In this document: positions 54,638 to 63,669 of the stretch, piece after piece
Numbering within the stretch: position 1 is the stretch's first letter
Layout of the letters: each line of letters begins with the position of its first letter
NCBI GenBank assembly: GCA_022870745.1
Contig: CP085323.1
Coordinates: 5,022,001-5,086,000, forward strand
Reading direction: 5' to 3'
Origin: Silvibacterium acidisoli
GTDB taxonomy: Bacteria; Acidobacteriota; Terriglobia; Terriglobales; Acidobacteriaceae
DNA: 64,000 nt
Position numbers and translations under genes: made by a program
Notes under the pieces: generated by a model
The model's database searches: none
Seen by the model: the letters and a program-made list of their open reading frames with translations, nothing else
What the model was told of the DNA's origin: nothing

Positions 54638-56020
54638 CTAGCGGTCGTGCACCCTCCACGAGACCATCTTCGATGGAGAGGCGCTGCCGTCGAGGCTCTG
54701 CGTGGAGAAGATGATTTCGAAGTGCGGCAGTGACCCGTTGGGCCTGCGAATGCTATCCAGGAACGATTCGAGCTCGCTGCTGTTGAAGAGAAAATCGCTT
54801 GCGGATTCCGTCCCCGCGACCGAGGTTCCTTCGATGATCAGCGCGCTTCCGTGCCCGCTCGGGTTGGCGAGAAAGGCCAGCACGCCGTATTCTGCCCTGC
54901 CGGTGATGAACTTCGATGGCTCTCCGGCTTTGGGATTCCGGTTCGCGAATCCGCGCTGGCCCACACGAAGGTTGTCTTCGAGCACGAAGTTCATGCCGCT
55001 CTCATAGGTTTCGATCCAGGGATTGGCATCCTCCGAGCCGGAAAAGATGACGTTCGCGTCTTTCAGTTCATTAATGTTGAGATCGCGCGCGTAACGGATG
55101 CTGTAGGAACCGGAGAGAGCTTCAGGCAGATGAGTCAGCCGGTCGAAAAGCTCAAGGTCGACAAACGAGGTGTAGCGGCGGCCGGCGAGGGACAAGGCCG
55201 TCTCCGGCTTCATGCCCTGGGCCTCCGCGGCGGCGCGGTGCAGGTCGTGCGTGGTGTACTCACCGAGCGTGGTGTTCTCGCCTGTGATGCCGTGCAGCAG
55301 GACGAGTCCGCTGTCCGCGGCGACCAGCAGTGTTGTGGAATGCGGCGGGAAAAGCTGCTTCCACAACTGGCGAGTGGCCGGCCCCTGAGGGTGAGATTCG
55401 GAGAAAACCCGCCAGCCGATGAAGCCAACGATACCCAGAAGGCAAAGCAGCAGGCCTGCGGCAAGATACATCCGCGGCAGGTTGCGCGGCTTCGCTGCCG
55501 GTTCGATCTCCACATCATTCTCTACAGGCGGAATGACGGCGGCCGCTTCGGCCACCTCCGCCAGCGGCTGGCCTACCTGGAAGCTGGGCACGTAGCGCCC
55601 GCGTGGGATCGAGATCTGCAGCTCTTCCTGGGCTCCCTCTTCGCGAAAGTAAGCTTCTAGCTTCTGGCGAAGACGCAGCATGTGCGACCGCACGATGGTG
55701 TCGTTCGCGGAGTCGAAGTCGCGGCCGCGCCCAAAGACATCCGTTGCAATGGTCAGCTCAGACAGGCGGCTTCCGTTGCCAATGAGGTGATGGTGACACA
55801 AATAAAGGAGCAGTTGGGCAAGCCGGGGAGAACGGGCAAACCCGGGAGACTCGGCAACGCGCTCGGCCAGGAGCCAGCGAGGATCATCCGTGCGTGCGTC
55901 GGAGGATTCCGTTGAGGTTGTCGAATTGGGAGCTGCAAGCGTCACTTCTGGCCAGAATCGATTAGACAGGCGGCGCTTTAAAGTTTGATGAACCGCTCGC
56001 TCAGTATACATCTCCAACAC
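54638..56020 (-). CDS. Membrane-anchored winged-helix transcriptional regulator
   Basis: 460 residues. A DNA-binding winged-helix-like region lies at about 50-155 (RSPRLAQLLLYLCHHHLIG, LSELTIATDVFGRGRDFDSA, IVRSHMLRLRQKLEAYFREE, IPRGRYVPSFQV). A single membrane helix (about 182-203, MYLAAGLLLCLLGIVGFIGW) and a periplasmic domain (about 205-460) without a recognised fold follow. The layout is that of ToxR/CadC-type one-component sensors. GTG at 56020 or ATG at 56011 may start it. Divergent from the TonB receptor gene and upstream of the GH92 gene, so it probably senses a glycan and controls both. Confidence 0.82.
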   Translation of the reverse strand: MLEMYTERAVHQTLKRRLSNRFWPEVTLAAPNSTTSTESSDARTDDPRWLLAERVAESPGFARSPRLAQLLLYLCHHHLIGNGSRLSELTIATDVFGRGRDFDSANDTIVRSHMLRLRQKLEAYFREEGAQEELQISIPRGRYVPSFQVGQPLAEVAEAAAVIPPVENDVEIEPAAKPRNLPRMYLAAGLLLCLLGIVGFIGWRVFSESHPQGPATRQLWKQLFPPHSTTLLVAADSGLVLLHGITGENTTLGEYTTHDLHRAAAEAQGMKPETALSLAGRRYTSFVDLELFDRLTHLPEALSGSYSIRYARDLNINELKDANVIFSGSEDANPWIETYESGMNFVLEDNLRVGQRGFANRNPKAGEPSKFITGRAEYGVLAFLANPSGHGSALIIEGTSVAGTESASDFLFNSSELESFLDSIRRPNGSLPHFEIIFSTQSLDGSASPSKMVSWRVHDR

Positions 56021-56166
56021 ATTGATTCCGGGCAGGTTCCTGCAAGGTTCAAAATGTCAATTCACATCCGAAAACCGTGAATTGACTGCCTTCCACCTGG
56101 CCATACTGCTACGGCTTGTTCTGGGGAGACGCCGAAGGTATCAGCGACGCTCCTACAGGAGAAACC

Positions 56167-59100
56167 ATGCGAACGGAAAAGGGCCGAACTCGTCGGCTCA
56201 CTGCTTTGGCCAGAGGCATCGTGGCTGTACTGTCGCTTTTCATCACGGCGACGCTCGCTGCACAGGAATTCCGCGCCACCCTCACCGGCGTCGTCACCGA
56301 CGAATCGGGCGCCGTCATGGCCAGGGCTGATGTCCTCGCCATCAACAATGCCACGCAGCAGCAATACAAAGCGGCGACGACAAAACAGGGTACTTACTAC
56401 ATCCCCTACGTCATTCCCGGCGAGTACACGGTCAAGGTCAGCGCGAACGGATTCGATACCCAGATCCAGGACAATGTGCTCCTGCAGGCCAGCGAATATC
56501 GCGGCCTGAACTTCACCATGCACGTCGGTTCCGTTTCCCAGAACGTTACCGTGTCCGACGCTCCGCCTCTGCTCAACACCGCCAGCGGCTCGGGGACGAC
56601 GGTTCTCTCCGAGCAGGAGATCGAAAGCGCTCCGCTGCAGGGCCGCGAAATCTACTCCCTGCTCAGCACTACGCCCAGCACGCAGAACACCACGACGAAT
56701 GTCGTCGGCACCACCCAGAACAGCTACAACGTGACGAATACATACGTTGTCGGCGGCGGCATGTCCGGTTACCAGCAGTTCAACCTGAACGGCACCAACA
56801 TCACCGCACAGAGCACCGGCAGCGCCGGAGAGTGGCAGTTTGCTCCGAACGTGGACGCGCTGCAGGAAGTCAGCGTCATGACCAACACCTATGACGCCCG
56901 TTATGGACGCACCGGCAACGGCACCATCAACATGGTGGTCAAGAACGGCACCAACCAGTTCCACGGAGACCTGTACGAGTACATCGAAAATACCGTCTTC
57001 AACGCGAACAGCTTCACAAACAACGAAACCGGCATCAAGCGGCAGGCTACGCGCCTGAACCAGTTCGGCGGCACCATCGGCGGGCCGGTCATCAAGGACA
57101 AGGTCTTTTTCTTCGGCAGCTACGAGGGCTTCCGCCAGTCTTTGCCCGATACGACACTGACCAGCGTTCCGACGTTGGCCATGCGCCCGGCCAACGGCAA
57201 CGGAGCAGACTTCTCCGGCACCGGCTACACGGTTTACGACCCTGAAACGACCGTCTGTACGGCGGCGGGAGGAAGCCTGGGCAATTGCGCCGGCGACGCC
57301 TATACGCGCACAGCCTTCACCAACAACGTCATTCCGGCTAACCGCATCAACCCAATTGGCTCGGCGGTTTTGAACCTTTACCCGATGCCGAACATCGCCA
57401 CCACCAACGATCAGAACAATTACATCGCCAACACGCCGGCCCAGACCAACTGGGATCAGTACATGGCGCGTGTCGATTACAACACCTCGCAAAACATGCG
57501 TTGGTACTCGCTCTTCACCACCCAGCACGGCACCTTTAACGACAACAGCAACGGCTTTACTGGAGTAGCAGAGTACGGCACCATCGGAGCGTCTCACGAC
57601 CAGTACACTGCCGCCCAGGATCTTACCTGGACCCTGTCTCCTACCACGCTGCTCGACGTCAAGGTCTCGTACGCCCGCTTTCTGAACAGTTCTCCCGACG
57701 GCAACTTCGCTGCTGCGCAGGCCCCAGGCACGATTGGCCTGACCATGCCTTCAATTCCCACCACATCCATGAAGGCCCTGCCGGAGTTTTCAACCACGCA
57801 ATATTATCCGCACGTGGTTGGCAACATCCTTACCTCCGGCTCGTACAACGACATCGGTCTGAGCGTCGACCTGACCAAGGAACTCGGTCCGCATGCCATC
57901 CACATCGGTGGCGACTATCACCACTATGATCACGGAACGCCAGGACAGGCCGGAGCGGCAAATGGCCAATTCGAATTCGGCACCCTTTTCACCCAGAAGA
58001 ATCCTACGGAATCTGCTCGTACGACTGATGGTTTCGATATTGCCGATATGCTTCTTGGAGATCCCGTAAGCAGCAACGTTGTGACAAACACTACCAGCCA
58101 GGTTCAGTGGAACCCACAGACCTTTACCTACTACCCGGCCTGGGATCTCTACCTCCAGGACGACTGGCGCGTCCGCAAGAACCTTACCCTGAACCTCGGC
58201 ATCCGTTACGACGTGCAAGTTGGCGCCCGCGCTCGTGGCAACGCCATTAACCGCGGCATGTGCCTTACCTGTGTCAACTCGGTCAGCAGCAACTCCGGCT
58301 ATCAGTCCAACCTGGCTGCCGATGCTTCCGCACTCACTGCTGCGGGCATCGACACCAGCAATCTTTCCTCGGTCTACGGCGGTATCCAGTTCGCCGGGGC
58401 TAATGGTCAGCCTAAAAACGCCTACGACACGCAGTGGAACAACGTCGCACCTCGCCTGGGCTTCGCATGGCAGCTCGATCCACTCACCGTCATCCGCGGC
58501 GGATACGGCATGATGTGGTCGTTCGGCCTCGAAAACGGTACCTATAGCGGTTACGACCAGACCACAACCTATGACGCGTCGAACGACGGCGGCCTTACCT
58601 CGTCGGGATATTTCGCTTCGGGCAATCCGTTTCCCAATGGCGCACAAGAGCCTGCCGGAGCTGCTGGCGGCGACCAGACCAGTATCGGGAACACCCAGTC
58701 GCTCGATTTCCCGCAGCGTAAAATTCCCTACTCGCACATGGCTTCGCTCGGTTTCCAGCGCGCACTGCCTGACCAGATGACCCTCGACGTTCGTTACGCG
58801 GGCGATTATTCCTACAACATTCGCACCAGCACGACGCTGAATGCAGTCTCCGCAACGCAGCTCCAGAAGGCGATTGCCAACCCCAACTACTTCAGCCAGC
58901 TGGTTCCGAACCCTTACTACGGTGTTCTGCCCGTGACTTCCACCATTGGCTCTTCGAAGACCATCAAGGCCCTCACGCTCATGCAGCCTTACTCCGAGTT
59001 CGGACAGGTCTCCTGGGACGCCGCGCCCATCGGCCGCAACCTCTACAGCGCTCTTGAGGTAAAGGTCGATAAGCGTATGGGGGGCCCTGAGCAGCTCGCC

Positions 59101-59784
59101 TTCCAGGCGGCTTACACCTGGTCGAAGAATATGCAGGGCAACAGCTTCACTAACAGCTATCCCTACCAGGACACGACCGTTCGCTACCAGATCGGGCCCA
59201 ACGATCGAACCAACATCTTCTCGCTAACCTCTCAGCTGCATCTGCCCTTTGGCAGGGGCCAGCGCTTCGCCAACGATGCGAATCGCTGGGTGAACAGCGT
59301 TATCGGCGGATGGCAGTTCAGCTCCATCCTCTCAGCCGAGGGCGGTGTCCCAGCCGGCATCAATAACAGCTACTACTACAACTGCGATCACAGCTTCCGT
59401 CCCAACGGCGGCACTTCGCTGAAGAGCTATCTCTACAACGACTACAGCTCGAGCGCGGGCCTTGGCTGCTACGCAACCATTCCGACCTACGCCCTCAAGA
59501 CCCTGGGTGCCCGCGTCTCCTCGGTACGCGCCCCAACCGAACCCAACCTCGACGCCACGCTGCAGAAGAGCTTCCCGCTGAAGTCAGGCTATGTCCTGAC
59601 CTTCCGCGCCGACGCCTTCAACCTCACCAACTCGGTGCTCTTCCCCGCACCGGATTCCAACCCGTCTGACGGAGCTCCGAAGTACGACGAAACGACCGGA
59701 GGGTACACCGGTTACGGCACGGTATCGCTCGTGCAGCAGAACAACCCCAGAATTCTTCAGTTCGCACTCAAGCTGAAGTTCTAA
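56167..59784 (+). CDS. Oar-like TonB-dependent receptor
   Basis: 1205 residues from an ATG with AGGAGA four bases upstream. A signal peptide (IVAVLSLFITATLAAQ) precedes an N-terminal carboxypeptidase-regulatory-like domain (FRATLTGVVTDESGAVMARA), then a plug domain, then a large beta-barrel ending in aromatic-terminated strands (ILQFALKLKF). This acidobacterial Oar/TBDR type is far longer than siderophore receptors and is usually linked to glycan import. It lacks a TonB box that I can recognise with confidence. Divergent from the membrane-bound regulator and close to GH92. Confidence 0.93.
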   Translation: MRTEKGRTRRLTALARGIVAVLSLFITATLAAQEFRATLTGVVTDESGAVMARADVLAINNATQQQYKAATTKQGTYYIPYVIPGEYTVKVSANGFDTQIQDNVLLQASEYRGLNFTMHVGSVSQNVTVSDAPPLLNTASGSGTTVLSEQEIESAPLQGREIYSLLSTTPSTQNTTTNVVGTTQNSYNVTNTYVVGGGMSGYQQFNLNGTNITAQSTGSAGEWQFAPNVDALQEVSVMTNTYDARYGRTGNGTINMVVKNGTNQFHGDLYEYIENTVFNANSFTNNETGIKRQATRLNQFGGTIGGPVIKDKVFFFGSYEGFRQSLPDTTLTSVPTLAMRPANGNGADFSGTGYTVYDPETTVCTAAGGSLGNCAGDAYTRTAFTNNVIPANRINPIGSAVLNLYPMPNIATTNDQNNYIANTPAQTNWDQYMARVDYNTSQNMRWYSLFTTQHGTFNDNSNGFTGVAEYGTIGASHDQYTAAQDLTWTLSPTTLLDVKVSYARFLNSSPDGNFAAAQAPGTIGLTMPSIPTTSMKALPEFSTTQYYPHVVGNILTSGSYNDIGLSVDLTKELGPHAIHIGGDYHHYDHGTPGQAGAANGQFEFGTLFTQKNPTESARTTDGFDIADMLLGDPVSSNVVTNTTSQVQWNPQTFTYYPAWDLYLQDDWRVRKNLTLNLGIRYDVQVGARARGNAINRGMCLTCVNSVSSNSGYQSNLAADASALTAAGIDTSNLSSVYGGIQFAGANGQPKNAYDTQWNNVAPRLGFAWQLDPLTVIRGGYGMMWSFGLENGTYSGYDQTTTYDASNDGGLTSSGYFASGNPFPNGAQEPAGAAGGDQTSIGNTQSLDFPQRKIPYSHMASLGFQRALPDQMTLDVRYAGDYSYNIRTSTTLNAVSATQLQKAIANPNYFSQLVPNPYYGVLPVTSTIGSSKTIKALTLMQPYSEFGQVSWDAAPIGRNLYSALEVKVDKRMGGPEQLAFQAAYTWSKNMQGNSFTNSYPYQDTTVRYQIGPNDRTNIFSLTSQLHLPFGRGQRFANDANRWVNSVIGGWQFSSILSAEGGVPAGINNSYYYNCDHSFRPNGGTSLKSYLYNDYSSSAGLGCYATIPTYALKTLGARVSSVRAPTEPNLDATLQKSFPLKSGYVLTFRADAFNLTNSVLFPAPDSNPSDGAPKYDETTGGYTGYGTVSLVQQNNPRILQFALKLKF

Positions 59785-59798
59785 CCGTTCCCCCGAAC

Positions 59799-59834
59799 AC
59801 AGAAACGCCCGCCTTCACCGGCGGGCGTTTCTGT
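59799..59834. terminator. Bidirectional terminator between the TonB receptor and the amidohydrolase
   Basis: ACAGAAACGCCCGCC and GGCGGGCGTTTCTGT are perfect 15-bp arms around a TTCACC loop. The convergent genes stop 15 and 11 bp away. Confidence 0.92.
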
Positions 59835-59844
59835 TGCGAGCAAT

Positions 59845-61182
59845 TTATTTCGTAGCCGGTTCGACGGGATGGCCACGATGCCAGATGGACGCTATCTTCT
59901 GCGTGTCGAGGATGTTCTTCGACGGGTCGCCCTCAACCAGCAACAGGTCGGCATACTTGCCTGTCTCGATAGTCCCGGTTGTGGCTGCTATGCCGAGCAG
60001 TTGCGCGTCAACCTCGGTGGCGCAGTGGATGACTTGGAGCGGCGTAAGCCCGGCGGTGACCATCATCGCCAGCTCATTGTGTTCAGCCCAGCCGGGAACG
60101 CGGGTGGGCATGGCTCCGGAGTCGGTCCCGAAGCCGACCTTCAGCCCTGCATCTTCCGCGATCCTGAGATTGCGGACTGCCATGGCGAAGTCCTTGCGGT
60201 GCTGCGCTGTCTGCGGATCGTTCTTCACCTTCTGGCGATAAGCATCGCTGCCAAGCATGGCGATGAGGTCGGGATTCGCGGCATGCGTAAAGAACGGCTC
60301 CTGCAGCACCTCAGGATGGTCGACGAACCAGAAGAACGAGCTGTCGACGGTGAGTGTGGGCAGGTAGTACGTTCCGTGAGCCTTCATTGCGGCGATCAGC
60401 TCGTTGTCGATCGGGGCATCGCGGACGCTGTGGGCCAGCACATCGACGCCATCGGCTACGAGATGCTTCGCATCCGCGAGGGCAAAAACATGGGCGGCAA
60501 CCTTTATATGGTGCTTGTGTGCTTCGTCGATTACCGCGCCATAGATCTCCGGGGTCATCTTGGGTTTGGTGCCATAACCATCATCGACCCAAACCTTTAC
60601 AAAATCGGCATGACGACCAGCGGCCGCGCGCACATATTCCCGGGCTTCGCCGGCGGTCTTCGGCTGGTAAAGCTGATCGCCCTCGTGGGCGATGGGCGGC
60701 ATACCATCCGGAACGCCGATGCCTCGGTCGGCAGTGAAGACCTCGGCCCCATCGACCTTGCCCGCGCGCTGTTCGGCACGAATGCCGTAGAGTAAGTCGC
60801 GGTTCAAGCCGAGCGAAAGCATGTGCAGCACGCCGTAACGTTCATACTGGCGCAGCTCATCCATCACATGGGGTTCGGTGTAGTAATCTCCGTCGTTCTT
60901 TGCACCATTGACCAGCGCAAGATGACCGTGTGCGTTGATGAGCGCGGGCATCAGGGTCTTCCCTGTTCCATCGACGACCTTGCCAGAAGGAGATTTGACC
61001 GCCGATGCCGGCTGGATCGACACAATCCTCCCTTGCGCGAAGGAGACGTCCCGGTCAGCAAGCGGGGCATGTCCGGTTCCATCGATGACGCGGACGTGCG
61101 TAATTGTCACCGTCGAGGTTACAGCCTGGCCGGAGACGGGCAGAGAGAAAGCCGCAAGCAGGGCGAAGCGGGAGAAAGACAT
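59845..61182 (-). CDS. Exported amidohydrolase-family protein
   Basis: 445 residues from the ATG at 61182 (AGGAGA four bases upstream). A signal peptide (FSRFALLAAFSLPVSGQAV) is followed by an amidohydrolase TIM barrel: ALINAHGHLALV (HxH metal motif), VWVDDGYG near the bridging position, VAAHVFALADAKH and LAHSVRDAP (further His ligands), and GFGTDSGAMPTRVP (Asp). The family covers imidazolonepropionase-like and dipeptidase enzymes; the substrate is unknown. Placed at the end of the glycan region but with no clear link to it. Confidence 0.88.
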   Translation of the reverse strand: MSFSRFALLAAFSLPVSGQAVTSTVTITHVRVIDGTGHAPLADRDVSFAQGRIVSIQPASAVKSPSGKVVDGTGKTLMPALINAHGHLALVNGAKNDGDYYTEPHVMDELRQYERYGVLHMLSLGLNRDLLYGIRAEQRAGKVDGAEVFTADRGIGVPDGMPPIAHEGDQLYQPKTAGEAREYVRAAAGRHADFVKVWVDDGYGTKPKMTPEIYGAVIDEAHKHHIKVAAHVFALADAKHLVADGVDVLAHSVRDAPIDNELIAAMKAHGTYYLPTLTVDSSFFWFVDHPEVLQEPFFTHAANPDLIAMLGSDAYRQKVKNDPQTAQHRKDFAMAVRNLRIAEDAGLKVGFGTDSGAMPTRVPGWAEHNELAMMVTAGLTPLQVIHCATEVDAQLLGIAATTGTIETGKYADLLLVEGDPSKNILDTQKIASIWHRGHPVEPATK

Positions 61183-61209
61183 GGAATCTCCTGATAATGA
61201 TTGCAAAAG

Positions 61210-61237
61210 AGAAAAGCTGCCCGAGGGCAGCTTTTCT
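61210..61237. terminator. Terminator between the STAS and amidohydrolase genes
   Basis: AGAAAAGCTGCCC pairs with GGGCAGCTTTTCT with a tiny loop. On the minus strand it is followed by CTTTTGC, fitting termination after the STAS gene; the plus strand also has a T-run. Confidence 0.8.
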
Positions 61238-61259
61238 GCTTTTTTCAGTGATGAGCCTC

Positions 61260-61610
61260 TTACGAACGGGTGAAGGAGGCAATGGCGCTGGCCTCGTCGT
61301 CCTTCACGTCAAATACGGTGTACAGCTTGGTGATCTGAAGCAGATCGTGCACCTTCTTGGTCAGGTTGAGCAGCTTCAGCTCTCCGCCCTGGTTGCGGAC
61401 CGTCGTATAAGCGCTCACAAGCTCGCCGATTCCCGAGCTGTCGATGTAGTTGACGTCAGCCAGGTTCAGCAGAATGTGCTTGGAACCCTTGGCCAGCAGA
61501 TCCCGGATGGAATCGCGCAACTGCACACTGCCTTCGCCGAGGGTAATGCGCCCGCTGAGATCGAGAATAGTAACGCCATCCACCTGACGGGTGGAAACTT
61601 TCATGCTCAC
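61260..61610 (-). CDS. STAS-domain anti-sigma factor antagonist (RsbV-like)
   Basis: 116 residues of a single STAS domain. The phosphorylation motif [11 protein letters not shown] (residues 55-65) is intact; one of the two serines is the expected site. GTG start with AAGGAGG six bases upstream. It lies 11 bp after the HATPase gene, giving the classical partner-switch pair in which the kinase phosphorylates the STAS protein. No sigma factor gene is in the window. Confidence 0.92.
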   Translation of the reverse strand: MSMKVSTRQVDGVTILDLSGRITLGEGSVQLRDSIRDLLAKGSKHILLNLADVNYIDSSGIGELVSAYTTVRNQGGELKLLNLTKKVHDLLQITKLYTVFDVKDDEASAIASFTRS

Positions 61611-61621
61611 GAAATTCCTCC

Positions 61622-62086
61622 TTAGCTGCCTGTTTGCGCTGCTCCCAGATGTTTGATCAGAGTTAGCTCTGTTCCGGGATGCAATTGCTTGAAGTGTACC
61701 TCATCCATAAAAGACCGGATGAGGAAGATACCGCGGCCGGAGCCACGCAGAAGATTCTCCGGGGCAAGCGGGTCAGGAAGCGTTGACGGATCGAGTCCCT
61801 TGCCCTGGTCGGAGATACGGATCACCAGCGCTTCGCCGGTGTTTTCGAAGGAAGCCGTAATGCGCTTCTCCGGATCATAAGAGTTGCCGTGCAGCACGGC
61901 ATTGACAGCGGCTTCGCGAACGGCCATGGAAATGCGGAATATCTCGTCTTCCTCAATGCCGGCTTTCTTGGCCATCTGCTCCGCGGTCTGTTCCACCTTG
62001 TTGACACTGTCCAAGGAGGACTCGAGCGTATAGGTGATGCGGCTTGCCTGCTGTCCGGTCAAATGCATTTCCTCGCGTTGTGCCAT
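61622..62086 (-). CDS. RsbW/SpoIIAB-type anti-sigma serine kinase
   Basis: 154 residues with a GHKL ATPase fold: N-box [12 protein letters not shown] (residues 57-68), G1 [10 protein letters not shown] (91-100) and G2 [15 protein letters not shown] (112-126). The size fits RsbW-type kinases that bind a sigma factor or phosphorylate the neighbouring STAS protein. GGGAG precedes the ATG at normal distance. Cytoplasmic. Confidence 0.92.
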   Translation of the reverse strand: MAQREEMHLTGQQASRITYTLESSLDSVNKVEQTAEQMAKKAGIEEDEIFRISMAVREAAVNAVLHGNSYDPEKRITASFENTGEALVIRISDQGKGLDPSTLPDPLAPENLLRGSGRGIFLIRSFMDEVHFKQLHPGTELTLIKHLGAAQTGS

Positions 62087-62176
62087 CCGGCTCCCTGGAG
62101 ACCTCGCCGGGCCTTTGAGGCAGTTTGCTTGCTGGGCAAAGCATTGTCAAGCAAAGACATTGCCTTCGGCCGGGAA

Positions 62177-62215
62177 GACTGGCGTCGCGGACGCCAGTCG
62201 CGGGCGCAAGCCCGC
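62177..62215. repeat. Two adjacent perfect hairpins (REP-like)
   Basis: GACTGGCGTC-GCG-GACGCCAGTC (62177-62199) is followed at once by GCGGGC-GCAA-GCCCGC (62200-62215). The stretch is in a 227-bp divergent gap and has no U-run. It resembles extragenic palindrome elements, but only one copy is in the window. Confidence 0.5.
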
Positions 62216-62313
62216 TGCGAAGTCGGATTAATAGGACAGCGCGCAGGCCTTTGCGGGTTGCCCGCCGCGTCCCCGCAGCCTGTTAGACTGCATCGAAGAC
62301 ACCGGTTTTTATC

Positions 62314-63567
62314 ATGCGGGATAATCTCGATCACCCTACATTGACGACCATGCTCGGCACTCCCGTGGTGGATGCCTCGGGAACACCACGGGGGCGCGTG
62401 CGCGACCTGGCCGTGGGCACCGGCGCCGACGCGGGAAAGGTTGCCGGCCTGGTCCTAAAGAGCCGCAACGGCATGGAACTGGTATCGGCCACCGAGGTCA
62501 CCCGCACCCCGAGCGGCGCGCTGGAACTGCGGGCCAATGCCAGTGTGCGCACCTTGAACGAGCTCGACAACTTCATCCTGCTGCGGCAGGACCTGCTCGA
62601 CCGCCAGATCATTGATGTTCACGGGCGCAAGGTCGTCCGGGTAAACGACGTCGACCTGGGCTGGTTTCAGACGAATGGGGTAGAAGACCTCCGCGTCTGT
62701 GAGGTCGAGGTGGGCGTTCGCGGTGCGATGCGCCGGCTCCTGGTGGGGCTCCTTCCGAAACAGACATTGATTTCTTTCGCCCGAAGGCTACCCGCGCGCG
62801 TGATTCCCTGGGAATTTGTCGACATGATCGAGATCGATCCGGCGCGGCGCGTGAAGCTGAATATCGAGCATGAACGGCTCGCCCAGCTGCACCCATCCGA
62901 CATCGCCGACATTCTCGAAGATCTGCCGCCTGCCGAGCGCGAGGCCGTCTTGACCACCCTGGACGAGGAGGTCGCCGCCGAAGCACTCGAAGAGGTCGAT
63001 CCACGGTTGCAGAAGTCAATGCTTGAGGGACTCGATTCCGAGACAGCCGCAGGCATCGTTGAGGAGATGGACCCATCCGCGGCAGCCGACCTGCTGGCCG
63101 AACTTCCCGAGGAGCGGTCCGAGGCAATTCTCGAAGAAATGGCCCCCGAAGACCGCCAGGAGGTCGAAGAGCTGCTGGAGTTCCGCGAGGATTCGGCTGC
63201 CGGCCGCATGACGACCTCGTATGTCTCGGTGACGGTTGGCGCAACGGTGGCCGACGGCATCCAGGCTCTGAAAGATTTCGACGGGGATATTGAAACCGTG
63301 ACAGAGATCTATTTAACCGACGAAGGCGACGTGCTGAGGGGTGTGATTCCCCTTTCAAGGCTGGTGCTGGCCTTACCGGCAACCAGGCTGAACGTGCTGA
63401 CCGAACGCCGCATTATTTCCTGCCCGGCGGACGCACATCAGAACCATGTCGCCGACCTCTTCGACCGCTATAACCTGCGAGCGTTGCCGGTGCTCGATAC
63501 CAGGGAGCGGCTGGTCGGGGTCATTGAGGCGGATCACGTGATTGCGTTTCTGCGAGGGAGGCATTAA
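62314..63567 (+). CDS. Soluble PRC-barrel / MgtE-N / CBS-domain protein
   Basis: 417 residues with no membrane segment. A PRC-barrel-like N-terminus (TTMLGTPVVDASGTPRGRVR...) and a second barrel-like unit lead to an MgtE N-terminal helical domain (about 185-290: LHPSDIADILEDLPPAEREA, LEEMAPEDRQEVEELLEF) and tandem CBS domains (about 300-417). In MgtE channels these cytosolic domains sense magnesium; here the channel part is missing. Such proteins often sit before an Nramp-type transporter, but the next gene here is a four-helix-bundle protein. Confidence 0.85.
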   Translation: MRDNLDHPTLTTMLGTPVVDASGTPRGRVRDLAVGTGADAGKVAGLVLKSRNGMELVSATEVTRTPSGALELRANASVRTLNELDNFILLRQDLLDRQIIDVHGRKVVRVNDVDLGWFQTNGVEDLRVCEVEVGVRGAMRRLLVGLLPKQTLISFARRLPARVIPWEFVDMIEIDPARRVKLNIEHERLAQLHPSDIADILEDLPPAEREAVLTTLDEEVAAEALEEVDPRLQKSMLEGLDSETAAGIVEEMDPSAAADLLAELPEERSEAILEEMAPEDRQEVEELLEFREDSAAGRMTTSYVSVTVGATVADGIQALKDFDGDIETVTEIYLTDEGDVLRGVIPLSRLVLALPATRLNVLTERRIISCPADAHQNHVADLFDRYNLRALPVLDTRERLVGVIEADHVIAFLRGRH

Positions 63568-63576
63568 AGGGCAGGA

Positions 63577-63602
63577 TTTAGGAAATAGGAATTAGGGATT
63601 AG
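63577..63602 (+). repeat. Short TAGGRATTAG-type tract before the four-helix-bundle gene
   Basis: Imperfect tandem units TTAGGAAATAGGAATTAGGG and ATTAG start right after the stop of the CBS gene. Such A/G-rich tracts recur beside S23-type genes in related genomes (memory, not checked). Confidence 0.5.
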
Positions 63603-63669
63603 CACTGACGTAACGCAATCTGACTTGCTGAAGCGCAGAAAAACCGCAATGTGCTTTTAGACTGCACGC

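Noticed and set aside
56062-57597. A 511-codon frame antisense to the TonB receptor
   Set aside because: Arg/Val/Gly-rich shadow; the receptor on the plus strand has a ribosome site, signal peptide and recognisable domains.
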